This document shows, one piece after another, positions 18,537 to 27,439 of a stretch of 64,000 nt of DNA. Source of the DNA: Peptidiphaga gingivicola (GTDB lineage Bacteria; Actinomycetota; Actinomycetes; Actinomycetales; Actinomycetaceae). Position numbers and translations under genes: made by a program. How positions within the stretch are numbered: the stretch's first letter is position 1; every line of letters starts with the position of its first letter. Below the pieces are notes generated by a model, which was given only the letters and a program-made list of their open reading frames with translations, ran no database searches and had not been told where the DNA came from. The stretch covers positions 496,001 to 560,000 of the forward strand of contig NZ_LVZK01000001.1 in NCBI RefSeq assembly GCF_001652275.1, written 5' to 3'.

Positions 18537-19384
18537 GCGTAACCCCTCGAAACGATCTTCTCCCGTGCTGCCGCGACCGATCCCATTGTCTCGCGACGTA
18601 TGCTGCGTCGGAGAATGCGGGGTGCGGCGATGTATCCGGCCACGGCCCATGCGGTTAGGACCACGAAGGCGATCAGGGGTTGGAACGATCCGGATATCTC
18701 CACCGATCCGAGTTCGGGTGGGAGCACGGCGCTGCGGGCGGCGTGTGCGCCCCAGTAGATCGGAGTCGAGGCCGTGACCCACTGGAGGGGCTTCGGAAAG
18801 ACGCTGATGGGAGACACAGTGCCTGCGCCGAAGAAGAGCATGCATAGGAGGCACAAGCAGACCAAAAGACTCAGGGTGGAGTGCACGAGCGATCCCAATG
18901 CCACTCCGATGGGGAAGAGGACGACGAGGGAAAGAACGAGGCTGGCCGCCAGGACGAGGAAGTCGGCGAGGGAAGCCGGCCGCAGATCGGGGAAAAGGAG
19001 CAGTCCCACAGACATAACGACTACTAGAATGAACCCGTTTACGACGGAAAAAGACAGAACCTTCCCGAACATCCACGATTCCGTTCCGCGCGGCAAAATG
19101 CGCATGCGCAAAAAGGAGCCGTCATTGTGTTCGCGGAACATCTCGCCCATGATTTCAGCGGCGCCGAGCAGGCCGATCGATCCGAGCGCGCTCACAAGGG
19201 CGAAAGCGCTGTTTGGGACCAGCTCTGAATCCAAACCGTTCCATTCGTTGAGAGCCAAAAACAGGAGGAACAATGGGCCCAGGCATAGCAGACCGATAGA
19301 ATTCCGCGTAAGAAAAGCTATGCGCAGTTCGGCGCGGGCCTGCAGACAGCCCGCTCGGGCTGCAGTTCGCATTGAGTGGATCAT
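18533..19384 (-). CDS. ABC-2 type transporter permease
   Basis: This 283-residue membrane protein has six hydrophobic helices in the ABC-2 layout, for example SIGLLCLGPLFLLFLALN, FVLVVVMSVGLLLF-like and LLVCLCLLCMLFFGAG. It partners the ATPase encoded just upstream; the two genes overlap by 4 bases (ATGA), indicating translational coupling. The transporter resembles drug or antibiotic exporters. The start at 19384 (MIHSMRTAARAG) is set by that overlap. Confidence 0.82.
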   Translation of the reverse strand: MIHSMRTAARAGCLQARAELRIAFLTRNSIGLLCLGPLFLLFLALNEWNGLDSELVPNSAFALVSALGSIGLLGAAEIMGEMFREHNDGSFLRMRILPRGTESWMFGKVLSFSVVNGFILVVVMSVGLLLFPDLRPASLADFLVLAASLVLSLVVLFPIGVALGSLVHSTLSLLVCLCLLCMLFFGAGTVSPISVFPKPLQWVTASTPIYWGAHAARSAVLPPELGSVEISGSFQPLIAFVVLTAWAVAGYIAAPRILRRSIRRETMGSVAAAREKIVSRGYA

Positions 19385-20313
19385 TGGTCGCCCTCCTTCG
19401 GCGAGTTTCTTGTGGTCGGCGGTTCGGGCGTCGGTTCCGACATTCTGGTCAAGGCGGAGTTCTGGGCCCCCTCGACTAGGCCCAGGTAGGCGTCTTCGAG
19501 GGACGTCCTGCGAACTTCGAGGTCGCTCACGGACGGATCCTGCATCAGCTCTCGCAGAAATGGCTCTGGCTCCGGCGTCGCGTGCACGTAACGGCTTCCA
19601 TTCGAAGCCCACATGACTTCGGCCTGCGTCTCGACACGGAGCCGCAAAGACTCGGGCGACCCCTCCGCAGCGACTCGTCCCTCGTTGAGGATGAGAATCG
19701 CATCGGCGAGGCGGTCGGCCTCCGACAGGTCGTGGGTCGTCAGAAGCAGTGCCATTCCGGCGTCGACTTCGTCGGCGACGATGTCGTGAACCGCTCTTTT
19801 CGCCGTCGGATCGAGCCCGGACGTGGGTTCGTCGAGAATGAGGAGATCCGGGCTGGTGGCGAGTGCGGCAGCGAGGTCGAGGCGCCTGCGCAGCCCCCCG
19901 GAGAGGGTCGAGATCGTCTTGTACGCATGCTTGCCCAGGTCGAAGGAGTCGATCAGCTCCGAGACGTCGCGGCAGTCGCGGATTCCTTCGTATGAGGCGC
20001 GTATCCAGTTTAGGAACTCCATGACGCGCCATTTCGCGTGGTCTCGTTGAGCTTGGAGCGTCATGCCTATCCTGGCCTGCCAAAGCGGATTGGAGTTATT
20101 GGTCGGATTTTCGCCGAAGACTTCGACGGAGCCTGCATTTCGAGGAACCAGGCCTCTGATGATCTCGACGGTCGTTGTTTTTCCGGCGCCGTTGGGCCCG
20201 AGCAAGGCAACCGTCTTCCCCCGCTCGACGCGCAAGTTCAGACCGTCGAGAACTGTGACGTCCCCGTACTTCTTCGTCAGATTGACGACGTTGACGACTG
20301 CATCGGCTTTCAT
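19381..20313 (-). CDS. ABC transporter ATPase, drug-resistance type (DrrA-like)
   Basis: This 310-residue ATPase has Walker A GPNGAGKTTT (about residues 40-49), signature LSGGLRRRLDLA, Walker B LLILDEPTSGLDP and the H-loop TTHD. A C-terminal regulatory extension of about 80 residues (ASNGSRYVHATPEPE onward) is typical of DrrA/CcmA-like proteins. It energises the downstream permease. It is the first gene of a three-gene operon with the permease and an XRE regulator. The 285-base gap before the divergent heme gene holds the likely promoters, including a small palindrome TAGCA-N4-TGCTA near 20348. Confidence 0.9.
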   Translation of the reverse strand: MKADAVVNVVNLTKKYGDVTVLDGLNLRVERGKTVALLGPNGAGKTTTVEIIRGLVPRNAGSVEVFGENPTNNSNPLWQARIGMTLQAQRDHAKWRVMEFLNWIRASYEGIRDCRDVSELIDSFDLGKHAYKTISTLSGGLRRRLDLAAALATSPDLLILDEPTSGLDPTAKRAVHDIVADEVDAGMALLLTTHDLSEADRLADAILILNEGRVAAEGSPESLRLRVETQAEVMWASNGSRYVHATPEPEPFLRELMQDPSVSDLEVRRTSLEDAYLGLVEGAQNSALTRMSEPTPEPPTTRNSPKEGDQ

Positions 20314-20598
20314 CTCGCCCTCCTTACTGTAATGATACTTCAGAATGTAGCAGTAGTGCTATCAACTATGCAAGCAATGCGACATTCTGGTTGTCGCTTT
20401 CCAGCATTTCGAACCGTTTGCGTGCGCGCCTTTCCCTCGCCTGAGCAAGCGCCTGTGTGTAGCATCGAGTGTGAGCTTGAACCGTTCCAGTGAATCCAGG
20501 CGCCCTTTCAGCGGCGAATTCGCGGATGCGCGCAGACGGCTGCAGACGTTTGCCCTTCCGTTTCCGGCCTTCCCGATTCCTTGAGTGAAAGGCGACAA

Positions 20599-21909
20599 AT
20601 GCGAGGTTTGACCCCCTACGACGCCGTGCTGCTGCTGTCCTACGGCGGACCGAACGGGCCCGAAGACGTTCTTCCCTTCTTGCGCAATGCGACGCGAGGA
20701 CGCGGAATTCCCGAGGAAAGGCTCCTCGCCGTCGGCCGACACTACGAGAGATTCAAGGGGGTTTCGCCGATCAACGCATGGAACCGCAGGCTCCTTGCCG
20801 ACCTTCGCAGGGAGCTGCGCCGCCGCGGGCACGAAATCCCCGTCGGTTGGGGAAATCGGAACTGGCATCCGTTCGTCGACGAAGGTTTGGCGGAACTGGC
20901 CGACGCCGGGGCCCGTCGCATCCTCGTTCTGCCAACCTCTGCTTACGCTTCGTACTCCGGTTGCCGCCAGTATCGAGAGGACCTTGACAGTGCTTTGGCC
21001 TCTTTCGAAGGGCGCTACGGGCACGCGGCGCTAGGCGCGGAGTCAAGTGCGGACAACGCCGAAGGCGCCTCGTTGATCGTCGACAAAGTCCGTCCCTTTT
21101 ACAACACGCCGGGAATGGTCGGCGCGCAGGCGAAAGCGATCGCTGCGGCCTATCGGAGGCTCGCGGACGATGGGATTGATGTGGAAAACGTTCGCCTCGT
21201 CTTGGTCACGCACTCGATACCGGTCGCAATGGAAGAAGGCTCGGCGCCCACCGAGGCGGAACGATCGTCGATCGCTCCCGATCTCTCGACGGAGATCAGT
21301 TACGTCGCCCAACACCGGGCGTTGATACGGGCGTTGCTTCCTCTCGTGCGCGGCAGCTTGGGGCTGAGCCGGATCGAATGGGATTTGGCGTTCTGTTCGC
21401 GTTCCGGGCCGGCATGGTCGCGGTGGCTCGAACCGGACGTCAACGATCTTCTCGAGGAGCTGGCAGACGGGGGCGCGGGGGACGAAAGGCGAGAATTGGA
21501 GCGGAAGGCAGACGGGGGGCCGACGCACGGGCGGCCTGCGCGCAAGGGGCCGACCGGCAGGCCCCCGGTGAGCGGGGTTGTCGTCGCACCCATCGGTTTC
21601 ATCTACGACCACATGGAAGTGGTCTACGACCTCGACGTCGAAGCGCGGGGAACCGCGGCCAAGGTTGGCTTGCCCTACGAGCGGGCCGCGACGGTTTCCA
21701 CGGACGGGGATTTCATCGCGAGCCTTGTCGACGTGCTCGAGGAGCGAGCCGCCCAAGCGCGAGGCGAAGACGTCCAGCCCGTCACCTTGACGGGCGCCGG
21801 ACCGTTCCACACCGTTTGTCCGGAGCAGTGTTGCCGCTCGGGGCGGCCCGGCGTTCGTCAGCAAGGCGAATCCGATGCGGCACGAGCCGGGCTCCGCCTC
21901 GAACGGTGA
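20599..21909 (+). CDS. cpfC: Coproporphyrin ferrochelatase
   Basis: This enzyme inserts ferrous iron into coproporphyrin III in the coproporphyrin-dependent heme pathway used by actinobacteria. Conserved parts are LLLSYGGPNGPEDVLPFL, the histidine in LVLVTHSIP and the metal-site stretch GFIYDHMEVVYDLDVEA. The product is about 436 residues, longer than usual: an Arg/Gly/Pro-rich insert (around residues 290-325) separates the last two blocks, and the C-terminus is extended. The ATG at 20599 has GAAAGG upstream; a TTG at 20581 would add 6 residues. The next gene encodes the following pathway step. Confidence 0.93.
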   Translation: MRGLTPYDAVLLLSYGGPNGPEDVLPFLRNATRGRGIPEERLLAVGRHYERFKGVSPINAWNRRLLADLRRELRRRGHEIPVGWGNRNWHPFVDEGLAELADAGARRILVLPTSAYASYSGCRQYREDLDSALASFEGRYGHAALGAESSADNAEGASLIVDKVRPFYNTPGMVGAQAKAIAAAYRRLADDGIDVENVRLVLVTHSIPVAMEEGSAPTEAERSSIAPDLSTEISYVAQHRALIRALLPLVRGSLGLSRIEWDLAFCSRSGPAWSRWLEPDVNDLLEELADGGAGDERRELERKADGGPTHGRPARKGPTGRPPVSGVVVAPIGFIYDHMEVVYDLDVEARGTAAKVGLPYERAATVSTDGDFIASLVDVLEERAAQARGEDVQPVTLTGAGPFHTVCPEQCCRSGRPGVRQQGESDAARAGLRLER

Positions 21910-22104
21910 GGTCCCGAAGGGCGCAAGGCGCGGGCCGTGGGCGCAGGCAGCCTATAAGCGACGTCCAAGCCGAGCACGTTGGGCTCGCCCAAGCGGTGCG
22001 CCGGCAGCCCGCGGCACGGAAGGCTTCTAAGCTGCGACAAAGGCATAGACTGGGGGAAGCAGAAGAAACCGCCAATCGCCCACGCCAACCCGAAGGAGAC
22101 CCTT

Positions 22105-22842
22105 ATGGATGAGCATATGCAGCGCGTGCCCGATCCTCGTGACGCGCAGAACGTCGACCTCGACGCAATCAACAACGCTTTCCACTACGCGTTGTACGCG
22201 GTATTCCGTTTGGCCGATCCTTTGCCCGCCGACGCCGACGCGCGGCGCCTGCTCATAGCCGAGAGCGCGGAGTGCGCCGATGGCGCGGCCGTCACAACGC
22301 GCGGTTGGTATGACACGGCGGGCTTTCGCGCCGACGCCGATTTGATGGTGTGGTGGATCGACGACGACCCCGAGCGACTCCAAGACGCCTATCACAGGTT
22401 GCGCGCCAGTGCCCTCGGCCGCTGTTTAGAGCCCGTTTGGACGTGTATGGGGCTTCACACTCCTGCGGAGTTCAACCGTCGCCACGTGCCCGCATGCCTC
22501 AGCGGCGTGGCGCCGCGCGATTGGCTGATGGTCTACCCGTTCGTCCGATCTTACGATTGGTACCTTCTCAAGGCAGAGGAGCGTTCGCGCATCATGGCCG
22601 AACACGGGCGCAACGGCTTCAGCCAGTACCCGGACGTCAAGGGTTCGACACTGGCGACGTTCGGGTTGAGCGATTACGAGTGGATCCTGGGCTTCGAGGC
22701 GGACAGCCTCGATCGCCTCGAAGGCGTCCTCCACGCGCAGCGTTACACGGAGGCGCGCCTCTATGTGCGCGAGGACACACCTTTCTTTACGGGCCGACGC
22801 GTGGATCCCATTGCGTGGGGAGAACGCCAGCCGCGAGCTTGA
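22105..22842 (+). CDS. chdC: Coproheme decarboxylase (HemQ)
   Basis: This enzyme converts coproheme to heme b with hydrogen peroxide, the last step after ferrochelatase. The 245-residue protein has the chlorite-dismutase-like fold. The catalytic tyrosine is Tyr144 in MVYPFVRS, and the heme-ligand histidine is His167 in MAEHGRNG. The distal Gln-loop of chlorite dismutase is absent, as expected for HemQ. GAAGGAG lies 6 bases before the ATG at 22105. It follows cpfC by 195 bases, consistent with joint function. The other pathway genes (hemY/cgoX) are not in this window. Confidence 0.93.
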   Translation: MDEHMQRVPDPRDAQNVDLDAINNAFHYALYAVFRLADPLPADADARRLLIAESAECADGAAVTTRGWYDTAGFRADADLMVWWIDDDPERLQDAYHRLRASALGRCLEPVWTCMGLHTPAEFNRRHVPACLSGVAPRDWLMVYPFVRSYDWYLLKAEERSRIMAEHGRNGFSQYPDVKGSTLATFGLSDYEWILGFEADSLDRLEGVLHAQRYTEARLYVREDTPFFTGRRVDPIAWGERQPRA

Positions 22843-22940
22843 GGCGGTGCGAGAGGCCCGGTGCGCCGAAGGAGCAGCGCAGCGCGAAACCTCCGACAAC
22901 CAGTCCTTTCAATCGAGGAAATCAGCCTCTCAGCCATACG

Positions 22941-22997
22941 ACGGCGATTGGGGTCCGTCACGGCGATTGAGGCCTGTCACGGCGATTGGGGCGCGTC
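22941..22997. repeat. 19-bp tandem repeat, three copies
   Basis: A 19-base unit beginning ACGGCGATTG is repeated at 22941, 22960 and 22979 with 3-5 changes in the second half. The last copy overlaps the 3' end of the reductase gene on the other strand. Confidence 0.8.
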
Positions 22998-23990
22998 CTC
23001 CTCAGATATCCGAACGACGACGCGGCCGCGGACCCCTTCCTCGACGATCTGGAAAAGCGACGATTCGAGCTCGTCGAAGGCGATCTCCGAGGTGATCGCG
23101 CGCAGAGCTTCGGCCTTGAGGGAATCGGTCAAAATCTGCCACGTGCGTTTCCGCACGTCGTCCGAGGGGAAGGTGACGGTGACCCCGAGCAGGTTGACCC
23201 CTCGGAGGATAAAGGGGAGCACTGTGGCATTCAAAGCGTTTCCGCCGGCGTTGCCGAAGGCCGCGATCGACGCCCCCGGCGCCGCCGTTCGCGTGAGCCA
23301 GGCGAGGGTGTCGCCGCCGACGGCGTCGATGGCCCCCGCCCACAGGCCCTTTTCGAGCGGCCGCTTGCCAGACGTGTCCGGCCGCGGCTCGACGCGCGCG
23401 GCGCCGAGCGAAACAAGGTAGTCTTCGGCGTCCCGCCGGCCGGTGAAGGCCGTGACCTCGTAGCCGCGGGCGGCCAGCAGGGCTGTTGCAATCGAACCGG
23501 CGCCGCCGCTGGCCCCGGTCACCGCAACAGGCCCGGCGCCGGGGGCGAGGCCGGCGTCCTCGAGCTTGAGCACCGCCATTGCGGCCGTGACGCCGGCCGT
23601 TCCGATGGCCGCCGCCTCAAGGAGCGAAAACCGCGACGGCACAGGGGTGAGCCAGGCGGAGGGAACCCGCAGATACTCGCAGTATCCGCCGCTGTGCCGT
23701 TCGGAAAGGGTGGCGCCCACGATCGAGACGGGAGCTCCGACGGCGAGGCCGGATTCTCCGGGTTCGACGACGACGCCGACGGCGCAGCAGCCCCCGACCA
23801 TCGGGAGCGATCGCGCGATGGGGGCCCGGCCCGTCGCGGCCAGTCCGTCTTTGTAATTGACGGAGGAATGCGTCACCCGGACGAGGGCGTCCCCCTCCCC
23901 GAGCTCGGAGAGGGGCACGCGCACGTATCGCCCGCGGACTCCTTCAGGCGTCTCAAACAGTTGGTATGCTGCGGCGTCGTTCGTCATCAT
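22977..23990 (-). CDS. YhdH/AcuI-type NADPH-dependent quinone oxidoreductase / acrylyl-CoA reductase
   Basis: This 337-residue medium-chain dehydrogenase/reductase lacks zinc ligands. It begins with the YhdH hallmark SSVNYKDGLAATG, and the NADPH-binding loop is VAVTGASGGAGSIATALLAARG near residue 155. YhdH/AcuI enzymes reduce acrylyl-CoA to propionyl-CoA; quinone reductase activity is an alternative reading. It stands alone, convergent with chdC. A partial repeat (GTTGCGTCAAAC followed by CTGGGCG) occurs twice in the 174-base gap to its right. Confidence 0.88.
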   Translation of the reverse strand: MMTNDAAAYQLFETPEGVRGRYVRVPLSELGEGDALVRVTHSSVNYKDGLAATGRAPIARSLPMVGGCCAVGVVVEPGESGLAVGAPVSIVGATLSERHSGGYCEYLRVPSAWLTPVPSRFSLLEAAAIGTAGVTAAMAVLKLEDAGLAPGAGPVAVTGASGGAGSIATALLAARGYEVTAFTGRRDAEDYLVSLGAARVEPRPDTSGKRPLEKGLWAGAIDAVGGDTLAWLTRTAAPGASIAAFGNAGGNALNATVLPFILRGVNLLGVTVTFPSDDVRKRTWQILTDSLKAEALRAITSEIAFDELESSLFQIVEEGVRGRVVVRISEEDAPQSP

Positions 23991-24164
23991 TTGTCCAACT
24001 CTCGATGCGCAGGCCGGGAAGCCTGCGGCGGAAAGGTTTATCGGGTTCTCGGCTTGCGGCCCTGGGCTTGTGCATCGGGGCTGAACGTTGCGTCAAACCT
24101 CGGGCGCTGCCTCAACTGCCCCAAAACCCTGGGCGTTGCGTCAAACCCTGGGCGTCCGCCGTGT

Positions 24165-24719
24165 TCAGGCCTTGTGCTTGCCGGATTCGGCCTCGTCGGA
24201 ATCCTCGGTGGGAACCTCGACGTCCTCCCAGTACGACTCGGCCCAGGGGTCCTCGACGGGCTGGCTTCGCTTCCACAGGAGGACGGCCGCGCCTGCTGCG
24301 CCGCCGAGGATGGCCAGAGTCCCCGTCAACTTGAGGAACCGGCGCTTCTTCTTGGGCTTGGGGTCGGCGAGGGCTGCTGTCGCGGACGCCTGAACGGCCT
24401 GGGCCTTGGTCTTGAGATCGCCCTCGGTCGTGCGGGCGGCGTCGACGGCTGCTCGGGCGACGCGCTTGGCCTTGGGGATGTAGTCGGTGACGGCCTTGTC
24501 TTTCGCCTCAGCTGCGAGCTGGGCAGCTTGGGCGGCCTTGGGGGCGACCCACTCCTTGCCCTGATGGGCGAGCTCTTGGGCTTGTGTTGCCAAGTGGGCG
24601 GCGACCGGACGGATCTTCTCGGCGGCCTGGCTCGCGACGGCCCCGGCCTGGGCCATGAGGTCCTGAGCCTGGGCGGCCTTCTTCTTAGCCTTCTTTTTCT
24701 TGGAACGGCAGCAGAACAC
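24165..24719 (-). CDS. Ala/Lys-rich helical protein with one membrane segment
   Basis: This is a 184-residue protein of unknown function. It starts with a lysine-rich patch (CCRSKKKKAKKKAAQ). A long Ala/Gln-rich, probably helical or coiled region follows (residues 15-120, for example AAHLATQAQELAHQGKEWVA), resembling LEA-like or apolipoprotein-like repeats. Then come a KPKKKRR stretch, one hydrophobic segment (LAILGGAAGAAVLLW, about residues 143-157) and an acidic tail. The GTG at 24719 is chosen because AAGGAGG lies 6 bases upstream. Such proteins are common beside ppiA in this group. It is divergent from ppiA. Confidence 0.65.
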   Translation of the reverse strand: MFCCRSKKKKAKKKAAQAQDLMAQAGAVASQAAEKIRPVAAHLATQAQELAHQGKEWVAPKAAQAAQLAAEAKDKAVTDYIPKAKRVARAAVDAARTTEGDLKTKAQAVQASATAALADPKPKKKRRFLKLTGTLAILGGAAGAAVLLWKRSQPVEDPWAESYWEDVEVPTEDSDEAESGKHKA

Positions 24720-24914
24720 TGCGAACCTCCTTCGGTTGTCCGGCGTCGACCGGAAATGACTGTACTCTCCCATTTTGCCGGGTTTGCCGCGAAATGTCAG
24801 CCCGAACGCGCTTTGCGCCCGGTGTCTGCCCATTCGTTTTCGCCCGCAGCGCATTAGTTTGCTGTGAATCGACCTGCCGCCCATCCCGCCGCGGCACTGT
24901 GGGAAGATGTACAC

Positions 24915-25424
24915 ATGGAAGCAACACTTCACACCAATCACGGCGACATCGTCGTGGAGCTGTATCCCAACCACGCGCCCAAAACAGTCGCGAACTTCGT
25001 CGAGTTGGCGACGGGCAAGCGCGAGTGGACCAACCCCGCTACGGGAGAGAAGACCACTGAGCCGCTCTATAACGGCACGATCTTCCACCGCGTGATCGAC
25101 GGCTTCATGATCCAGGGAGGCGACCCTCTGGGTCGCGGAACCGGAGGCCCCGGCTACCAGTTCGAGGACGAGATCCACCCCGAGCTGAACTTCAACGACC
25201 CTTACGTGCTCGCCATGGCGAACGCCGGGCCGGGGACCAACGGATCGCAGTTCTTCATCACCGTGGCCCCGACGACCTGGCTTTACGGCAAGCACACGGT
25301 TTTCGGCAAGGTGGTCGACGACGCGTCGAAGGCCGTCGTCGACGAGATCGCCAAAGTGTCCACCGACATGCGCGACAAGCCCGCCGAGGACGTCGTCATC
25401 GAATCCGTCGACGTCGCTGAATGA
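24915..25424 (+). CDS. ppiA: Cyclophilin-type peptidyl-prolyl isomerase
   Basis: This cytoplasmic cyclophilin of 169 residues catalyses cis-trans isomerisation of prolyl bonds in proteins. It contains the family blocks TIFHRVIDGFMIQGGDPLGRGTGGPGY (catalytic Arg), GTNGSQFFITVAP and HTVFGKV. Its position after the gyrase-tRNA block matches Rv0009. The ATG at 24915 starts the domain directly. The rhomboid gene begins 16 bases after the stop and is probably co-transcribed. Confidence 0.95.
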   Translation: MEATLHTNHGDIVVELYPNHAPKTVANFVELATGKREWTNPATGEKTTEPLYNGTIFHRVIDGFMIQGGDPLGRGTGGPGYQFEDEIHPELNFNDPYVLAMANAGPGTNGSQFFITVAPTTWLYGKHTVFGKVVDDASKAVVDEIAKVSTDMRDKPAEDVVIESVDVAE

Positions 25425-25440
25425 CATTCCGCAGGCCGCG

Positions 25441-26253
25441 ATGAGTGCATTTGCCTCCGAACGAGACGACCCTGGGTTTTCGCCGTCAGGCGATCTGCCG
25501 AGCTCTGAAGAGCCGCGGAATTCCGTGGATGTTCCCGGCGTCGGCGAAACGCGCGATTCGGGCGGAGGCTCCGCGGGCGGCGCTCGCAGACGGCTGACCG
25601 TCTTCAGCGAGCATTGGCCCAGAGCGGCCGTGACAATGGTGCTCATCGCGGCTTGCGTAGGAGTCGACCTCGTCACCCGGGTTGAGGGATCGATCGGCTC
25701 CTATCTCGTGTTCATGCCGAAGCTCTCGGAGCAGGAACCCTATCGTTTTCTTGCTTCGGCGTTCGTACATGCCAACTTCTGGCACCTGCTGCTCAACATG
25801 TACGTGCTGTGGGTGTTCGGATCCGTTCTGGAACCCGTCATCGGGCACGCCAGGTACCTGGGGATCTACCTTCTCTCTGCCGTCGCCGGGAATGCCGCGG
25901 TCATCCTCACGGCCGACCCTCTGGGCAACTCGTGGTTCACCGCCACGGTCGGCGCGTCGGGCGCGGTCTTCGGGCTGCTGGGCGCCCAGCTCGTCGTCGC
26001 CCGGGTGTCCGGGGCGGACCTGACGGGTTTCCTGGTCTTCATCGCGCTCAATGCCGTCATCTCCCTGAGCCCCGACTCGGGGATCTCGTGGCAGTCCCAC
26101 GCGGGCGGATTCGTCGCGGGGGTGGTGGCCATGTATGCCTTTTCGCGGGCGCGCGTCCTTTCGCCGGAAAAGAGGCGGATCGTCGACGTCGTCGCCTTCG
26201 CGGCGCTCAGCGAAACGCTGGTCGTCGTCGTCGCCGTATGGGGCTATTCCTGA
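25441..26253 (+). CDS. Rhomboid-family intramembrane serine protease
   Basis: This 270-residue membrane protein has a disordered N-terminal 55 residues followed by six helices. The catalytic dyad is Ser173 in GASGAVFG and His220 in WQSHAGG; the HANFWHLLLNMYVLW loop-helix is the rhomboid signature. It cleaves transmembrane helices, substrate unknown. It lies directly after ppiA on the same strand, a common pairing in Actinomyces-like genomes. Confidence 0.9.
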   Translation: MSAFASERDDPGFSPSGDLPSSEEPRNSVDVPGVGETRDSGGGSAGGARRRLTVFSEHWPRAAVTMVLIAACVGVDLVTRVEGSIGSYLVFMPKLSEQEPYRFLASAFVHANFWHLLLNMYVLWVFGSVLEPVIGHARYLGIYLLSAVAGNAAVILTADPLGNSWFTATVGASGAVFGLLGAQLVVARVSGADLTGFLVFIALNAVISLSPDSGISWQSHAGGFVAGVVAMYAFSRARVLSPEKRRIVDVVAFAALSETLVVVVAVWGYS

Positions 26254-26367
26254 ACGCGCCTTCCTCGGCTTCGTCGGCAGTGGCGCTTCTTTCAGGCCAA
26301 GCTCTCGACTATGCGAGGCAGCAGCGACCGTTCACGCCGGGCCGGAAGGGCGCCGACCCGGCGGGCG

Positions 26368-27066
26368 TCACTTCCACCCCATCGTCATGAGGAACCCCGT
26401 GAGCATGAAGCCGAAGCCGATGAACAGGTTGCCGTTGCCCAGACCCTTGATCGGGAAGTTGCCGCCGAAGATGTAGGCGGTGACAACGATGACAAGGCCG
26501 ACGATCATGAGGGTGACGAGCAGGGGCGCCCACCACTTCGGCGATTGAAGCCCCTTGACCCTGGCCGGCTTGCGCTCCTTCGACGAGGCCTTCTTTTCCG
26601 CGGCCTTCTTCTCTGTGGAGCGTTTCGTTCCCTTTTCGGGGTTTCCAGAGCTCTTCTTCGAGCCCTTCTTCGAGGATTCGGCGGAAGACTCCTTCTGCTT
26701 GCGGCGCGCCTTCGAGCCCTTCTCCGTCGTTTCCTTCTCAGAGGAACCGTCCTTTTTGGACGAGCCTTTTGCGGCGTCCTTCTTCGATGCGCGCTTCTTG
26801 CCCCTTTTGCCCTTTGCCGGGGCCTCCTCGGGCTCCCCGTCCTCGCCGGAGCCCTTCGCCGCGACGTCCTTGACGTCCTCCTCGGTGCGCTTCGCGGAAG
26901 CACCGTCTACTTCGGCGAGGTCTGCCTCAGCGGCATCCGTTCCGCCTTCGGCGGCGTGGCTCACGACGTCGGCGCCTTCCGCCGTCTCAGCCTGTTTCGC
27001 CGTGTCGAGATCGTCGACCTCGCCCAGCTCGTCGGAATCGAGCTTGTCAGAATCAGCCATGGTCAT
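26368..27066 (-). CDS. crgA: Cell division protein CrgA with long charged N-terminal extension
   Basis: The C-terminal 70 residues are CrgA: SPKWWAPLLVTLMIVGL, a second helix around IGFGFMLTGFLM, and the FPIKGLG loop between them. CrgA sits at the septum and interacts with FtsZ, FtsQ and penicillin-binding proteins. CrgA is normally about 85-95 residues; here a 160-residue Lys/Glu/Ser-rich, disordered extension precedes the domain (for example KKASSKERKPARVKG). Conserved location between ppiA and the sortase/pabA genes supports the call. The Met at 27066 or the Met two codons later could be the start. Confidence 0.85.
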   Translation of the reverse strand: MTMADSDKLDSDELGEVDDLDTAKQAETAEGADVVSHAAEGGTDAAEADLAEVDGASAKRTEEDVKDVAAKGSGEDGEPEEAPAKGKRGKKRASKKDAAKGSSKKDGSSEKETTEKGSKARRKQKESSAESSKKGSKKSSGNPEKGTKRSTEKKAAEKKASSKERKPARVKGLQSPKWWAPLLVTLMIVGLVIVVTAYIFGGNFPIKGLGNGNLFIGFGFMLTGFLMTMGWK

Positions 27067-27439
27067 CCTTCCGGGTACGCGTACTCAGCCAAGAGTAGTC
27101 AAAAGGCAGGAGTGAGCGCATCTGCCCATCGAAAACTGTACACATTCGCGGCTGCGAAATCGCTGTAGACGAGCTCGGAAATCGGAAAAGCGGACACTCT
27201 CGGAACGGCGGGCCTGCAAGACTCCGCACCCAGCGGGCGCCGCGGCTCTGGCGCAAGTCTGGGACGAGCCGTGCGGCGTGATCTTGTACCCATTTGGGGC
27301 TCGGGGGCACGCATTGGCGTGGTTTCGCGGCGTCAGACGTGGAAGAGAGGGCCGCATCCCCGTAATCTATAAAGTTGCGGGCGCAAGCCGCCGCTTCACG
27401 AGCGTGCGGCAACCTACAGCGGAAGAAAGGACGTTGATC
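27067..27439. other. Intergenic region between crgA and the sortase gene
   Basis: These 373 bases separate divergent genes. A TATAAA-like box lies near 27368 with no clear -35. It presumably holds both promoters. I see no gene; frames open here give arginine-rich, improbable proteins. Confidence 0.4.

Noticed and set aside
22986-24857. 623-codon plus-strand frame opposite the YhdH-type reductase
   Set aside because: It is antisense to a well-defined enzyme and to the Lys/Ala-rich protein gene, with no recognisable domain.
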